Shown: positions 8,711-18,918 of the stretch, one piece after another | How positions within the stretch are numbered: the first letter of the stretch is position 1 | Layout: the number at the start of each line of letters is the position of its first letter | Assembly: GCF_016887565.1 (NCBI RefSeq) | Contig: NZ_CP069396.1 | Span: 7,050,001-7,114,000, forward strand | Direction: 5' to 3' | From: Archangium violaceum | Lineage (GTDB): Bacteria; Myxococcota; Myxococcia; Myxococcales; Myxococcaceae | DNA: 64,000 nucleotides | The notes under the pieces: model-generated | The model's database searches: none | What the model was told of the DNA's origin: nothing | Seen by the model: only the letters and a program-made list of their open reading frames with translations | Made by a program: the position numbers and the translations under genes

Positions 8711-11191
8711 ATGGACGCCAACCAACTGCGCTTCTGGATGTTGGCGGACCCGCTCCGCCAGTGGGAGCCCATCCCGGGGACACCGCCTCCCGACGTCCCC
8801 CAGGAGGAACCTCCCCCCGACGTCTATCTGGACGCGAGCCGCCGCTCCGTGCGCCTGGCGAGCTCTCCCGCGACGATCTCCTGGGAAGAGACTCAAAGCC
8901 AGGTGCATGCCGAGCAGCTCCTCTTCCGGACGCCCGGCACGCTCGACGCCTTCGGAACCTGGGCGTACCTCGACCTGGCCGCGAGTGCCGTCATGGCCGC
9001 GGGAGCGGGTGCTCAACCGATCCGCCTCCTCACCTTCGATCCCAACAACCCCTTCACCCTGCCCAGCGACCTGGTGCTCGGTCACGATGACGTGCTGTAT
9101 GTCGCCGCCGGGGGAGGCAAGGTCCTCCTGAAGGAGCCTCGCGACCGTTGGGAGCTGACGACCGTCTCCGCGGAGGGCTTCGATGCCTGGCGGCTCGCCC
9201 CGGCTCCACAGGGCGGAGTCTTCGCCATCCCGCGTCCCACCTCCCTCACCGCGCCCCCTGGCCCCAACGACGCCACCCGGGTCCAGCTCGCCCGCGTCTC
9301 CGGCCGCCCCGTGCCCCGGGAGGTGCTCCGCGAGCGCGCCCCCCCGGTCTTCCGCCCGCGGGGAGAGGAAACGGATCCTCCCAGGATGTCGCTCGTCCTG
9401 GACGCGCCTCCCCTCGAGGGCGAGGTGATCGTTGGCATCGCGACCAGTCCCGAGGGCCGGGTGGCCCTGCTGAGCTGGGTGTACGACGCCACCCGCGCTG
9501 GCACGACCCGGGATGACGCGCGGCTGCGCTTCTTCACGGGAAGGGGACTGACGGCGCCCATCACCCTCAAGCAGGCCCGCAGGCCCTTCAGCTTCGCGTG
9601 GCTCTCGGCCGATCGCATCGCCGTGCTCCTGCGCGTCGACACGGAGACGGTCATCGCCGTGGCCTACACGCTCGGGAAGGAAGGCCAGGCCGCGGCCCCG
9701 CTCGGGGACTACTACCCGCTCACCGCGCACGACGGCGGCCCCTTCCTGCACGGCCTGGAGTCCCCGCCCCGCTACCGCACCCTGGACGGCTCCCCCTCCC
9801 CCCTGCACCCCCTCTCCCTCCCGTCCTTCGTGACGGAGGGCTCCATGCGGAACATGGCGGGCGCGGATGCGCCGCTGCTCGATGGCGGCAGCCCCCGGGC
9901 CGTCTGGCACCGGCTCTACCTCGAGGCCAGCATCCCGCCCGGCTGTGGCATCCGCGTCTTCCTGGCCACGACGAACACGCCCCTGCGCCCCAACGACGAC
10001 ATGAACGGTCAGCCGAGGAACTGGCACGAGCACGTCTTCGGCGACGTGGCTCCAGGACGCGCCGCCAACCACGTCCCCCGTGGCGTGTGGTTGCCCTCCC
10101 CCTCGGAGGTGCCCTTCCACTCCGGCCTGATGCCCTGCACGCCCGAGCCCCAACGCCGGGGCCTCTTCACCGCCCTCATCCAGCGCGCGGGCCTGCGCGT
10201 GCGGACGCTCCGGGGCCGCTACCTCTGGGTGAAGGTGCAGCTCGTCGGCGATGGCCGCTCCACCCCGGAGCTCTTCGCGCTCCGCGCCCATGCGCCCCGC
10301 TTCTCCTACGCCGAGCACTACCTCCCGGAGCTCTACCGGGAGCAACTCTTCGGCGAGGAGGCCAACGACGAGGGCCCGAGCACGCCGGCGGACTTCCTCG
10401 AGCGATTCCTCGGCCTGGCCGAGGGCATCCTCACGCCCCTGGAGGACCGCATCGCGAGCGCCTCGCTGCTCACGGAGCCGCGCACGGTGCCGGAGGAGTC
10501 GCTGGAGTGGCTGGCCAACTGGATTGGCTTCTCCTTCGACTCCGCCCTCCCACGCGAGCGGCGGCGCCAGATGATGGAGGCCGCCCCGCGCATCCGCCCC
10601 TGGCGCGGCACGCTGCGCGGCCTGTCGCTCGCCCTGGATGCCCTCACGCAGGGCGCCGTGACACAGGGCGGTCTCGTCATCGTGGAGGAGTTCCGGCTGC
10701 GCCGCACCTTCTCCACCATCCTCGGAATCGACCTGACGGACGAGGACGATCCGCTGCTGCCCGGCCTGTACCGCAGCGGCAACTCGTTCGTGGGGGACAC
10801 GCTCTTCCTGGGGGACGAGCAGCACAAGGAGTTCCTCGCCCTCTTCGGGGAGGACATCCCGAAGACGGCCCAGGAGGAGGCGGCGGTGGAGGAGTTCTTC
10901 CTCCGGCTGGCCCATCGCGTCACGGTGCTGGTGCACCAGGACTTCGACGCGCGGGAGTTCGGGCTCATCCAGCGCATGGCCGAGTTGGAGAGCCCCGCGC
11001 ACGTGAGCCTCTCGGTGAAGCTGGCGAGCAAGCCCCTCATGGTGGGGGTGGCCTCACTCATCGGCATCGACACGTACCTGGGCCCGACGTCGAAGCCAGA
11101 ACCCATGCGCGTGGGACACAGCGCGCTCGGAAGCAAGAACCTGATCGAGCGCCCGCCCAGCCTCGACCCACGACTTCACGCAGGAGGTTAG
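8711..11191 (+). CDS. gpI/gp7-like baseplate wedge protein with large N-terminal domain
   Basis: An 826-residue protein. Residues from about 535 on match the phage tail protein I region: HYLPELYREQLF, FLERFLGLAEGILTPLEDRI, VPEESLEWLANWIGFSFD and RRRQMMEAAPRIRPWRGTLRGL. Before this lie about 500 residues rich in beta structure, with stretches like VLYVAAGGGKVLL and VALLSWVYDA that could form a propeller. Such N-terminal extensions occur in other eCIS members. The start at 8711 is one base after the J stop; the open frame to 8633 overlaps J and is rejected. It would pair with J to form the baseplate wedge. Confidence 0.85.
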   Translation: MDANQLRFWMLADPLRQWEPIPGTPPPDVPQEEPPPDVYLDASRRSVRLASSPATISWEETQSQVHAEQLLFRTPGTLDAFGTWAYLDLAASAVMAAGAGAQPIRLLTFDPNNPFTLPSDLVLGHDDVLYVAAGGGKVLLKEPRDRWELTTVSAEGFDAWRLAPAPQGGVFAIPRPTSLTAPPGPNDATRVQLARVSGRPVPREVLRERAPPVFRPRGEETDPPRMSLVLDAPPLEGEVIVGIATSPEGRVALLSWVYDATRAGTTRDDARLRFFTGRGLTAPITLKQARRPFSFAWLSADRIAVLLRVDTETVIAVAYTLGKEGQAAAPLGDYYPLTAHDGGPFLHGLESPPRYRTLDGSPSPLHPLSLPSFVTEGSMRNMAGADAPLLDGGSPRAVWHRLYLEASIPPGCGIRVFLATTNTPLRPNDDMNGQPRNWHEHVFGDVAPGRAANHVPRGVWLPSPSEVPFHSGLMPCTPEPQRRGLFTALIQRAGLRVRTLRGRYLWVKVQLVGDGRSTPELFALRAHAPRFSYAEHYLPELYREQLFGEEANDEGPSTPADFLERFLGLAEGILTPLEDRIASASLLTEPRTVPEESLEWLANWIGFSFDSALPRERRRQMMEAAPRIRPWRGTLRGLSLALDALTQGAVTQGGLVIVEEFRLRRTFSTILGIDLTDEDDPLLPGLYRSGNSFVGDTLFLGDEQHKEFLALFGEDIPKTAQEEAAVEEFFLRLAHRVTVLVHQDFDAREFGLIQRMAELESPAHVSLSVKLASKPLMVGVASLIGIDTYLGPTSKPEPMRVGHSALGSKNLIERPPSLDPRLHAGG

Positions 11192-11194
11192 CCG

Positions 11195-12157
11195 ATGGGC
11201 TCCCCCAAGGATCCGCTGCTCGAGAACGAGGCGACCGATCGCACGTACTACGCGACCGGCGTCCTGCTGGACACCACGGACTTCGTCGCGGAGCAGTCGT
11301 ACCACCGCGGCCGGCTCGCGCGGGCGCTCTCGGCCCTGCACGGGGTCGGCACGGCGTCCGGCCTCTCCGTCGATTACGAGCCTCACCACAAGAGCTCACC
11401 CGGTGACCCGACCGATCTGGAGAAGGCCAAGGAGGTGGGAGAGATCGTCGTCTCCCCCGGCATCGCCATCGATCCGCTGGGGCGGCTCGTGGAGGTCACC
11501 ACGAAGTCCTGCATCCGGGTGAAGCGCTGGTACGAGGGCTACGAGCCCGCGAAGCTGGTGAGGCGGATCGACGATGACTTCAACATCGGACCCTCCGTGC
11601 TCAATGTGCCCCCGGAAGGCGTCGTGGCGGACCTCTTCCTGCGCTTCCGGGTGTACGAGCGCGGCTGGACGCCGGCGATGGCCTCGGGCCTCTACGACGC
11701 GACGGACGCGGTGTCTCCCGCGCGCCTGAGGGACGGCTACGAGCTGCGGCTCGTGCCGCGCGGCGAGCAGGGCCAGAAACCGCCCTCCGTTCCCGCGAGC
11801 CCCTGGCCGCTGCCCGATGGCGGGAAGACCTGGCCCTCGCCCTCCGATTGGAGCCAGAACCCGGACACCCGCGTCAGCGACCTGAAGAAGGCCATTCTCG
11901 CGTCCTGGCATCCGGGGCGTCCGGCCCTGTTGGACAAGCTCTGGAGCAGCACCTTCCTGCCCCATGAGCTGCGCTACGAGAACAACCAGGCGGTGGAGGA
12001 TCCCGCCTGGGTGTTCCTCGCCCGGGTGGTGATCGGCGTCACCGGCAATGCCGACAGTGCCGGGCGGAGCATCCGGACGGGCGCCGTGGTCGTGGACAAC
12101 GAGATGCGCCCGTTCGCCGTCACGGTGGCGGCGCTGGCGCGCTGGCTGGGCATCTAG
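11195..12157 (+). CDS. eCIS-locus protein, first member of a four-gene N-terminal-module family
   Basis: A 320-residue protein of unrecognised family, 3 bases after the wedge gene. Residues 15-105 read YYATGVLLDTTDFVAEQSYH, RGRLARALSALHGVGTASGLSV, then VSPGIAIDPLGRLVEV. The same order of motifs (GRxL...EQ...GVVxGLxV...GxGxxxxGexVxI) recurs in the next three proteins. This one has little beyond the module plus about 200 residues. Such small homotypic modules could form a baseplate-attached collar or fibre base, which is an inference from position. No signal peptide or membrane segment is seen. Confidence 0.65.
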   Translation: MGSPKDPLLENEATDRTYYATGVLLDTTDFVAEQSYHRGRLARALSALHGVGTASGLSVDYEPHHKSSPGDPTDLEKAKEVGEIVVSPGIAIDPLGRLVEVTTKSCIRVKRWYEGYEPAKLVRRIDDDFNIGPSVLNVPPEGVVADLFLRFRVYERGWTPAMASGLYDATDAVSPARLRDGYELRLVPRGEQGQKPPSVPASPWPLPDGGKTWPSPSDWSQNPDTRVSDLKKAILASWHPGRPALLDKLWSSTFLPHELRYENNQAVEDPAWVFLARVVIGVTGNADSAGRSIRTGAVVVDNEMRPFAVTVAALARWLGI

Positions 12158-12185
12158 ACATCGGAAACGCAGGGAGAGTGGGTCG

Positions 12186-14141
12186 ATGAGCGACACAATG
12201 AATGGACCGGCGCGCGAGAAGCTCGAACCGGCCGTGGTCAACAAGCTCGAGACGGCGGGAATCCTCGTCCACGATGGCCGGCGGCTGCGCTCCTTCTTCT
12301 TCGACGGCCGCTTCCTGACGGCCAAGGATCTGACGCGCGAGCAGACCTACTTCCTCACACGGCAGGCGGACCTCGGCCGCAGCGGAGGAATCGGTGTGGT
12401 GGCGGGCCTGCACGTGGGGGCGGGTCCGGATCCACGCTCGCTGAAGATCACGGCGGGCCATGGCGTCACGCCCTCGGGCGAGGCGGTGGTCATCCCGAGC
12501 GAGCTGGGCAACGTCCGGCTGGACGACATCCCGGAGATCCAACGGCTCGACGCGGCCTTCGGGCTCGCGCAGATTCCCCGCGAGACGGCGCGCAACCGCT
12601 CCGGCCTCTACATCGTGGCGCTGCGCCCCGTGGAGTACACGGCCAACCCGGTGGCCCAGTACCCCAGCTCCGCCGGGGGCACGCGCACGGCGCACGACGG
12701 CGACATCATCGAGGCCACCGCCATCACGATCCTGCCCTACCCCGACAGCCAGGCGGGCGCGGGCTACGAATCGCGGCGCTCCCGGGTGGCTCATGAGATC
12801 TTCGTGCGCAACGGGGGGATGCGCCCACCGGTGGACGCGCTCCCCATCGCCATGATCGCGCTCGACCATGGCGTCATCCGGTGGGTCGACGAGTTCCTCG
12901 TGCGGCGCGAGGTGGGCTCGGAGCAGACGGACTTCCTCGGCTTCGGCCAGGCGCCGCGGGCGCTCCGCGAGGCGCATCTGCTGCAGTACCAGCGGCACCT
13001 GAAGGAAGTGATCGACGGCCGGAAGCAGACCAACCGGGGCGAGCGCTTCGCCGCGAGCGAGCACTTCTTCGCCCTGCCCCCCGCCGGTCCGCTGCCCGTG
13101 GCGGCCGTGGATCAAAACCTCAACGAGGTCTTCTTCCCGCCCGAGGTGGACGTGGAGCTCTCCGTCGTCCCCGACGACGAGCTCGGCGCGCTGCTGGAGG
13201 AGAGCCTGTTCCTGTCCCCCATCGACCTGACGCGGACGGGCGAGGAGCTCTCGTCGGTCTCGGTGCTGGTGCTGGTGCCAGTCCCACGTCAGTCGATGGA
13301 CCAGGCCCTCTCCACCCTCCTCCCGGCGGAGAAGACCGGGACGATGAAGCTGCGCGCCACCGCCTCGGGACTCGTGGCCAGGCGCCAGCCGGGTGAAGCG
13401 CTCAGGCTCCTCACGATCCGCAAGACGGCGCTCCCCTCCGTCCGGGCCGCCACGCCCGCCCCGGACGCACCGACTCCCCTGACCGTCGCGACCGACCCGA
13501 CCACCTCGGCCGCCCAGACCAACCTGGCCGATGCCGCCTGGAGCAACCTCCTCTCCAGCGCCACCTCGCTCTGGTACGTCCGCCGCCGGAGCTTCCCCTA
13601 CAAGCCCACCGTGGTCGGCCAGCTGGTGGAGGAACAGGAGACGCTCGATGAAGACATCGCCAGCGCCCTCCATGAGGCGGGGCTCTACTCGGAGTTCCTC
13701 ACGCTTCCCACCCGCGCCACGTCGTTCGGCGTCGGCAAGAGCTACGACATGCTGCGCACCATCCTGCGGAGCCGCTCCGCCGGATACAAGCACCTCTTCG
13801 CGAGCGCCGCGGGCGAGCTCCTCCGGCAGTCGAAGCTCAACATCGACACGGTCAAGAAGCTGGAGAAGCGCTACGCCTACGAGGAGCGGGGCAAGGGGCT
13901 GTCGACACTCAGCGCGACCCTCGCCAAGAGGACCCGGACCGAGCACGCGCTCCCGCTGTCGAACCTGGCCCGCTCCAAGAGCAGCGTCGAGCTGGACAAG
14001 TACGTCACCCTGGCCGTCAAGGAGGGGAACGGCAGGTTCGAGAAGATCCAGGAGATCGTCGAGCGGACCGTGAAGCAAGGCCAATCCCTGGATGAAGCCG
14101 TCGTGGAAATCCGGAAGAGCTACGACACCCCGCCCTTCTAA
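12186..14141 (+). CDS. eCIS-locus protein, module family member 2
   Basis: 651 residues from the ATG at 12186, which has GGGAGAG about 9 bases upstream; the frame is open further up but overlaps the previous gene. Residues 30-125 carry the shared module (FFFDGRFLTAKDLTREQTYF, GIGVVAGLHV, ITAGHGVTPSGEAVVIP). Later segments IMALDHGVIRWVDEFLVRRE-like and EEELSSVSVLVLVPVP resemble parts of the two giant paralogues downstream. The C-terminal 250 residues are alpha-helical and charged, with a Lys-rich end. Function is unknown; a tail-fibre or baseplate-periphery role is inferred only from place. Confidence 0.65.
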   Translation: MSDTMNGPAREKLEPAVVNKLETAGILVHDGRRLRSFFFDGRFLTAKDLTREQTYFLTRQADLGRSGGIGVVAGLHVGAGPDPRSLKITAGHGVTPSGEAVVIPSELGNVRLDDIPEIQRLDAAFGLAQIPRETARNRSGLYIVALRPVEYTANPVAQYPSSAGGTRTAHDGDIIEATAITILPYPDSQAGAGYESRRSRVAHEIFVRNGGMRPPVDALPIAMIALDHGVIRWVDEFLVRREVGSEQTDFLGFGQAPRALREAHLLQYQRHLKEVIDGRKQTNRGERFAASEHFFALPPAGPLPVAAVDQNLNEVFFPPEVDVELSVVPDDELGALLEESLFLSPIDLTRTGEELSSVSVLVLVPVPRQSMDQALSTLLPAEKTGTMKLRATASGLVARRQPGEALRLLTIRKTALPSVRAATPAPDAPTPLTVATDPTTSAAQTNLADAAWSNLLSSATSLWYVRRRSFPYKPTVVGQLVEEQETLDEDIASALHEAGLYSEFLTLPTRATSFGVGKSYDMLRTILRSRSAGYKHLFASAAGELLRQSKLNIDTVKKLEKRYAYEERGKGLSTLSATLAKRTRTEHALPLSNLARSKSSVELDKYVTLAVKEGNGRFEKIQEIVERTVKQGQSLDEAVVEIRKSYDTPPF

Positions 14142-14165
14142 CCCCGGACGAGGGGAAGCCCGCCC

Positions 14166-17100
14166 ATGAACACGAAACCGCTGAAGGAGTCGCTCCCCGA
14201 CGAGCACATCCTCCAGGTGGAGCCCCGGCCCCGGCCGTCCGTCGACGCCGGCTGGCGCAGCCGCCCCCACCTCTACTCGGGCCGGGCCCTGTCCGCCGAG
14301 GCCCTGGCCACCGAGCAGCGCGAGCGCGCCGGCCGCCTCGCCCTGCGCGGCCAGATGGTGACTCCCGGCGTCGTGGCCGGCCTCGAGGTCCGCCTGGAGA
14401 GCAGGGTGGACGGCTCCACCGGAAAGCCCATCCACCTCTTCCAGATCGGCCCCGGGCTGGGCCTGACCCACAGCGGCGAGAACGTGGTCATCCCCCGCCC
14501 CACCCACATCCGCGTGGACAAGGTGCCGGTCTTCTGGCTGCCGGAGGGGCAGGACCCCCCCTCCGTCGACTTGAGCATCCTCCTGTCCGGAGAGGGCGAG
14601 GCCGAGACGCACGAGGGGCTGGATGCCGCCGTGCTCGTGCTGGTTCCGGTGGTGTCCCGAATGGAGGATCCCACCCCCCCCGACGCGCAGGGGCAGGTGG
14701 AGCCGGACGCCTACTCCTTCGAGGACTCGCACTGGGTGGATGGCTGTGTTCCGGTGCTCTTCGCCTGGCCCAGGCACTGGGACAAGATCGAGCGCGGTTT
14801 CCAGTGGCGCAACCGCCTGGCCTGGACGATCTTCAAGCAGGAGCTCGAGCGCCAGCACCCGAAGTGCGCCCCCTGGGAGTACCTCGGCCTTCCCATCGCG
14901 CTGATCGGCTTCAACCCTCCGGACAGCGGCGAGACTTCCGCCGTGCCCCACTTCGCGGACCGGGCCGCCGTGGTGCGCGCCGGCGGAGCGCCCCGGACCC
15001 GGACCTCGCTTCTCGAGAAGCACGGCACACCCCTGCTCTGGCAGTCCCGCATCCAGCAGTTCTCCGAGCACCTCGCCACCTTCTCGTCCCAGGAGATCAC
15101 CAGCGGCGCCGCCCTGCAGTCCTTCGCCTTCCTCCCTCCGGTGGGGGCGCTGCCCAAGGAGGCCTTCAACCCCTTCACGTGGTCGCCCCGCTTCTTCCCC
15201 GCGTCCTTCCTCGTGGATGCGGCGCCCGTTCCCCTGGAGCAGCTCGACGCGGTGACCCAGGTCAGTGCTTCGCTGGCGCCCCTGAACACCTGGCGGCAGG
15301 AGCGCGTGCGCGTGCTCGTCCCCGTCCCCGAGGCCCACTTCGATCCCGACCTGCTGAAGGGAGAGAGCATCGACATCGCCTTCGACGAGGCGATCAACGC
15401 CGGGCTCAAACGGCTCGGAGAGTGGCTGAAGCGGCGGCAGATCCTGCGCGGCAAGGCGAACCTGCTGCTGAACACGCTCGAAGGCGAGAAGTCGGGCCGG
15501 TTCCCGGAACCGGATCCCGCCAGGATCCCAGGAGAGACAATCTCCATCCTGGAGCCCATTCCACCGGAAGAGGACTACGGGACGCTGGGTTCCACCGTCG
15601 ACGCGTACGAGCAGGCCCTGCAGAAGTGGGGACAGGAAGATACCGGGCCGGAGAGCTCGTTGCTGGCGGGGGCCGGCAACGTGGAGGAGGTGTCCACCGA
15701 GAGTCCCGAGCCGGGTGGGTTCGCGCTGGTCACCCTGAAGGGGACGGACACCCTGTCCTATGTGAGCTTCCGTGACTCCTGGCAGGAATGGGAGACCATT
15801 TCCGGTGTGGTGGACGCGACCAGGAAGGAGACCTTCCGGGGATTCAGGACGGTCTGGAGCGGCGATGAGCTCCTGATCGTCGTCCTCGTCTCCGTGCCCA
15901 TCCAGACCGAAACGCCCTCCGGGCTCTCCCCGCGGGAGCTCGCGGAGACCCCAGCGGCGCCAGCGCTCTTCAACTACTTCATCCGCGTCTTCCGCCGGAC
16001 CGACAACAATGAATGGAAGTCGACCGACTCCAAGCAGGTGAAGGCGACCCGCGCCCCGCTGTTCACGGCGGTGTCCTGGGCGGCGGGACATATCGACGTG
16101 TTCGTGGCCATGCAGACCGATACGCTCCCCACGCCGACGCGCTCCGTGGCGGAAAACGAGGTCGTGACGAGCTACGGCATCCAGAAGTTCACCTGGGTGA
16201 AGGACGCCACGGATCAGCCCGCGGTGGTCGAGCTGGAGAAGAGCCTCAAGAGGGAAGTGAAGGACCTGGTGGCCCTCCAGAAGAAGGATGGGCGGATCGA
16301 GCTGCTCTTCCTGGCCCACGATCACGGAGGAACCATCCCCAAGGGCACCTTCTGGCTCCACCACCTCTCCGGCAAGCATGAGCAGAACAAGCCGGAGCTG
16401 GGCCAGATCGAGATGGATGAGAAGACCGCGACCACGGGCACGCTCCTGTCAGCCTGTTTGACGGGCGCCAACCAGTTCGACGTTCTCATCTCCGGGGACA
16501 GCGGCTTCATCCACGGGCAATACAAGACGGGGGATTGGAATTTCGAGCCCGTCCCCGTGGGCACGACGACCGCCGACACGATCAAAGCCGTGTCACGAAT
16601 GGACGGACAGCTCCACGCCTTCTTGTGGAGGCAGGGCTCCGCGAATCCCGAGGCCCCGATCCCCGGCCAGCTCACGTACATCCGCTTCGATGGCGCTCAG
16701 TGGCACACCCCCTGGACCCAGCAGCTCCAGCTCAAACAGGTCGCCCAGCCGTTCAGCGTCGTCCTCGATGGAACGTCTCAGATCGACGTCTTCCTGGCTT
16801 CCCCCCAGGGGCTTCTGCACCTGAAGACACTGCCCGACAAGACGCGGGAGTTCGTGGAGAAGAACGGACTGAGAGCGCTCGTTGCCCAGACCGGAGACCA
16901 GCTGGAGCGGCTGGACGATCTCATCCGCTCCGGTTCCGCCCAGGTGCAGGCGAACACCCAGAACGTGCGCCAGCTCATGATCAGCGGCAACACGGAGGCC
17001 AGCCGGCTCGCGGCGTCCCCCATCCTGGGCGCCACCCTGGTGCAGAGCCCCCTGGCGGCCCGGACCGACATCGAGAGCTACTTCACGCGCTTCATCAAGA

Positions 17101-18875
17101 AGCGGATCGCGACCGGGCTCACGGCCGAGGAAGAGGATTTCACCAGCGATGACGATGCCATCGAGAGCCTGCAGCAGGCCGTCTCGCTGCGAAGCTCCCT
17201 GCTCGATCGGCTCGTCACCTTGTTGAGGGAGCTGGAGATCAACGTCACGGGCATCGTCGTGGCAGGAATCGCGATCTACAGCACCAGTCCGGACATCTTG
17301 GAGCCCAAGGTCGCCCTCGTGACGGACGACGAAAAGACGCTGAAGGTCGTCCAGCGCGAGAGCATCGCCCTCGAGCTCCTGGTGGAAAAACACACCGAGC
17401 TGGAGACCGTCCTCAAGCGCCTCGAGAAGGAGCCGGACGCCATCCAGTGGGCGCTCAAGGACAGTGGGCTCCGCTGGGAGAACAACGACTCCTTCTCCAC
17501 CGCGGTCCAGCACCTGGAGGACACGCTCGTCCTGCTGCGGGAGGTGGAGCGCCGCACACGCCCCAGCGCGAACGCCCTGACGAGCTACAAGGAGGCGCTC
17601 GCCAGCATCGAGCGCTCCTGGTCCGCGCTCGACAAGCGCCTGGGCACGGTGCAAGGCGAAGTGGTGGAGGCCCGCCAGGACGTCACCGTCGCGCGCGCCC
17701 TGCGCGACGAGGAAGAGGCACGCATCATCGCCATCAACCAGCGCCGCCAGGACGTGTACAAGGAGCACGTCCCCTTCCTCGTCTTCCAGCGCCCGCGCGA
17801 GCACGAGATCACCCTCGATGCTCCCTCCCGCCTGCTCGACACGAGCTTCGTCGAGAACATCCTCCCCGAGGTGTTCGCCAGCACCGCGGCCGCGCCCCCG
17901 GAGTTGCTCGCCTACGTCGAGCTCGTCCACGACTCGCCCCTCCGGTGGTTTGCCCTCTCCGCCCAACTGCTGCGCGGGCTCGACCGCGTCGAGCTCATCC
18001 ACCGCACCTTCGAGTGGGCCCGGATGCGGGCCGTCCAGCGGATTCCCGTCCAGATGCCCGTCATCGCTGGCCGCACCTCCACGAACTTCGCCCAGGGGCT
18101 CTCCCGGTTGCTGTCGGCCCGCGAGGAGCTCGTCGCCCGCCAGCGCGGCGCCGTGGTCGGCATCGAGCCCTCCGTCATCACCACCCGCTCCTGGCTCGAG
18201 CTGCAGCAGACGGCCCGCGCGCAGCTGTCCCTGGGGGACATCATGGACACGGCGCACGGCCGCTCGGACGTGGGCCGCACCGCGGCGACGGAGCTGGAGC
18301 ACATCTCCAAGGTGGCCACCGGCCTCTACCAGCGCTTCGGCGAGGTGCTGCCCTCCACCCGCCTGAAGTGGGCCGAGCAGATGAGCCAGTACGACATTCC
18401 CGTCAACCTGCGCGACCTCTCGCGGCTCCCGCTCTGGGAGAAGATCGAGGTCACCGACCGGCGGGAGATGCAGATGCTGGTGGACTGGCTCTTCCAGCGA
18501 GTGGTGTCCACCGAGCCCGAGGCCGTGGCGCTCATCAACGACCTGGTGCGCGTGTGCCTGCTGCTGGCCAGCCATGCGCCCGTCAACGAGCTGATCTCCG
18601 GCCACGTGACCAAACCCACCGAGGCCAAGGTGGGTGGCACCATCGAGCTGGCGGTCGAGCCCACGCGCGTCCGCATCGGCATGCACGTGCTGATCCGCTC
18701 CGGAAACCAGACGGTGCAGGCGGTGGTGGAGGACCTGGCCTCCAACGTGGTGCGCGCACGCGTGCTGTCGGCTCCTTCGGGGACGGTGAGCCTGAAGGTG
18801 ACGGACTCCGTGTACTTCTCCGAACCCGCCCGCGGTGCTGGCGCCCTCCTGCCCTACGTGGGCGTGAAGCGGTGA
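14166..18875 (+). CDS. Giant eCIS-locus protein A: N-terminal module, beta-propeller-like core, helical C-terminus
   Basis: A 1,569-residue protein with GAGGGGAAG ahead of its ATG. Residues 1-480 hold the shared module (HLYSGRALSAEALATEQRER, GVVAGLEV) and a long conserved region. Residues about 495-895 show repeated units ending in HIDVFVAM, RIELLFLA, QFDVLISG, QLHAFLW and QIDVFLAS. Such units are typical of PLL-type or fucolectin-type beta-propellers that bind sugars. Residues 900-1569 are mainly helical, with a heptad-like region near 1110-1240. The next gene is a full-length paralogue whose ends are close and whose core is diverged. The most economical guess is a tail fibre or receptor-binding component, but it could also be cargo. 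Confidence 0.7.
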   Translation: MNTKPLKESLPDEHILQVEPRPRPSVDAGWRSRPHLYSGRALSAEALATEQRERAGRLALRGQMVTPGVVAGLEVRLESRVDGSTGKPIHLFQIGPGLGLTHSGENVVIPRPTHIRVDKVPVFWLPEGQDPPSVDLSILLSGEGEAETHEGLDAAVLVLVPVVSRMEDPTPPDAQGQVEPDAYSFEDSHWVDGCVPVLFAWPRHWDKIERGFQWRNRLAWTIFKQELERQHPKCAPWEYLGLPIALIGFNPPDSGETSAVPHFADRAAVVRAGGAPRTRTSLLEKHGTPLLWQSRIQQFSEHLATFSSQEITSGAALQSFAFLPPVGALPKEAFNPFTWSPRFFPASFLVDAAPVPLEQLDAVTQVSASLAPLNTWRQERVRVLVPVPEAHFDPDLLKGESIDIAFDEAINAGLKRLGEWLKRRQILRGKANLLLNTLEGEKSGRFPEPDPARIPGETISILEPIPPEEDYGTLGSTVDAYEQALQKWGQEDTGPESSLLAGAGNVEEVSTESPEPGGFALVTLKGTDTLSYVSFRDSWQEWETISGVVDATRKETFRGFRTVWSGDELLIVVLVSVPIQTETPSGLSPRELAETPAAPALFNYFIRVFRRTDNNEWKSTDSKQVKATRAPLFTAVSWAAGHIDVFVAMQTDTLPTPTRSVAENEVVTSYGIQKFTWVKDATDQPAVVELEKSLKREVKDLVALQKKDGRIELLFLAHDHGGTIPKGTFWLHHLSGKHEQNKPELGQIEMDEKTATTGTLLSACLTGANQFDVLISGDSGFIHGQYKTGDWNFEPVPVGTTTADTIKAVSRMDGQLHAFLWRQGSANPEAPIPGQLTYIRFDGAQWHTPWTQQLQLKQVAQPFSVVLDGTSQIDVFLASPQGLLHLKTLPDKTREFVEKNGLRALVAQTGDQLERLDDLIRSGSAQVQANTQNVRQLMISGNTEASRLAASPILGATLVQSPLAARTDIESYFTRFIKKRIATGLTAEEEDFTSDDDAIESLQQAVSLRSSLLDRLVTLLRELEINVTGIVVAGIAIYSTSPDILEPKVALVTDDEKTLKVVQRESIALELLVEKHTELETVLKRLEKEPDAIQWALKDSGLRWENNDSFSTAVQHLEDTLVLLREVERRTRPSANALTSYKEALASIERSWSALDKRLGTVQGEVVEARQDVTVARALRDEEEARIIAINQRRQDVYKEHVPFLVFQRPREHEITLDAPSRLLDTSFVENILPEVFASTAAAPPELLAYVELVHDSPLRWFALSAQLLRGLDRVELIHRTFEWARMRAVQRIPVQMPVIAGRTSTNFAQGLSRLLSAREELVARQRGAVVGIEPSVITTRSWLELQQTARAQLSLGDIMDTAHGRSDVGRTAATELEHISKVATGLYQRFGEVLPSTRLKWAEQMSQYDIPVNLRDLSRLPLWEKIEVTDRREMQMLVDWLFQRVVSTEPEAVALINDLVRVCLLLASHAPVNELISGHVTKPTEAKVGGTIELAVEPTRVRIGMHVLIRSGNQTVQAVVEDLASNVVRARVLSAPSGTVSLKVTDSVYFSEPARGAGALLPYVGVKR
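18189..18840 (+). repeat. Long direct repeat, copy 1 (3' part of giant gene A)
   Basis: The 3' parts of giant genes A and B are near-identical at the DNA level over much of about 650 bases. The clearest block is around 18,369-18,500, where only scattered bases differ from 23,090-23,221. Copies are about 4.7 kb apart in direct orientation, so recombination could delete or exchange one gene. Confidence 0.7.
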
Positions 18876-18918
18876 GGAGCGCGATGCGGCCCCGCCCCTG
18901 GCGAAAGAAAGGTAGCCC

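Noticed and set aside
12120-16379. 1,419-codon open frame on the minus strand
   Set aside because: It spans two well-supported + genes, has no family features, and is rich in Gly/Arg/His as expected of antisense frames in high-GC DNA.
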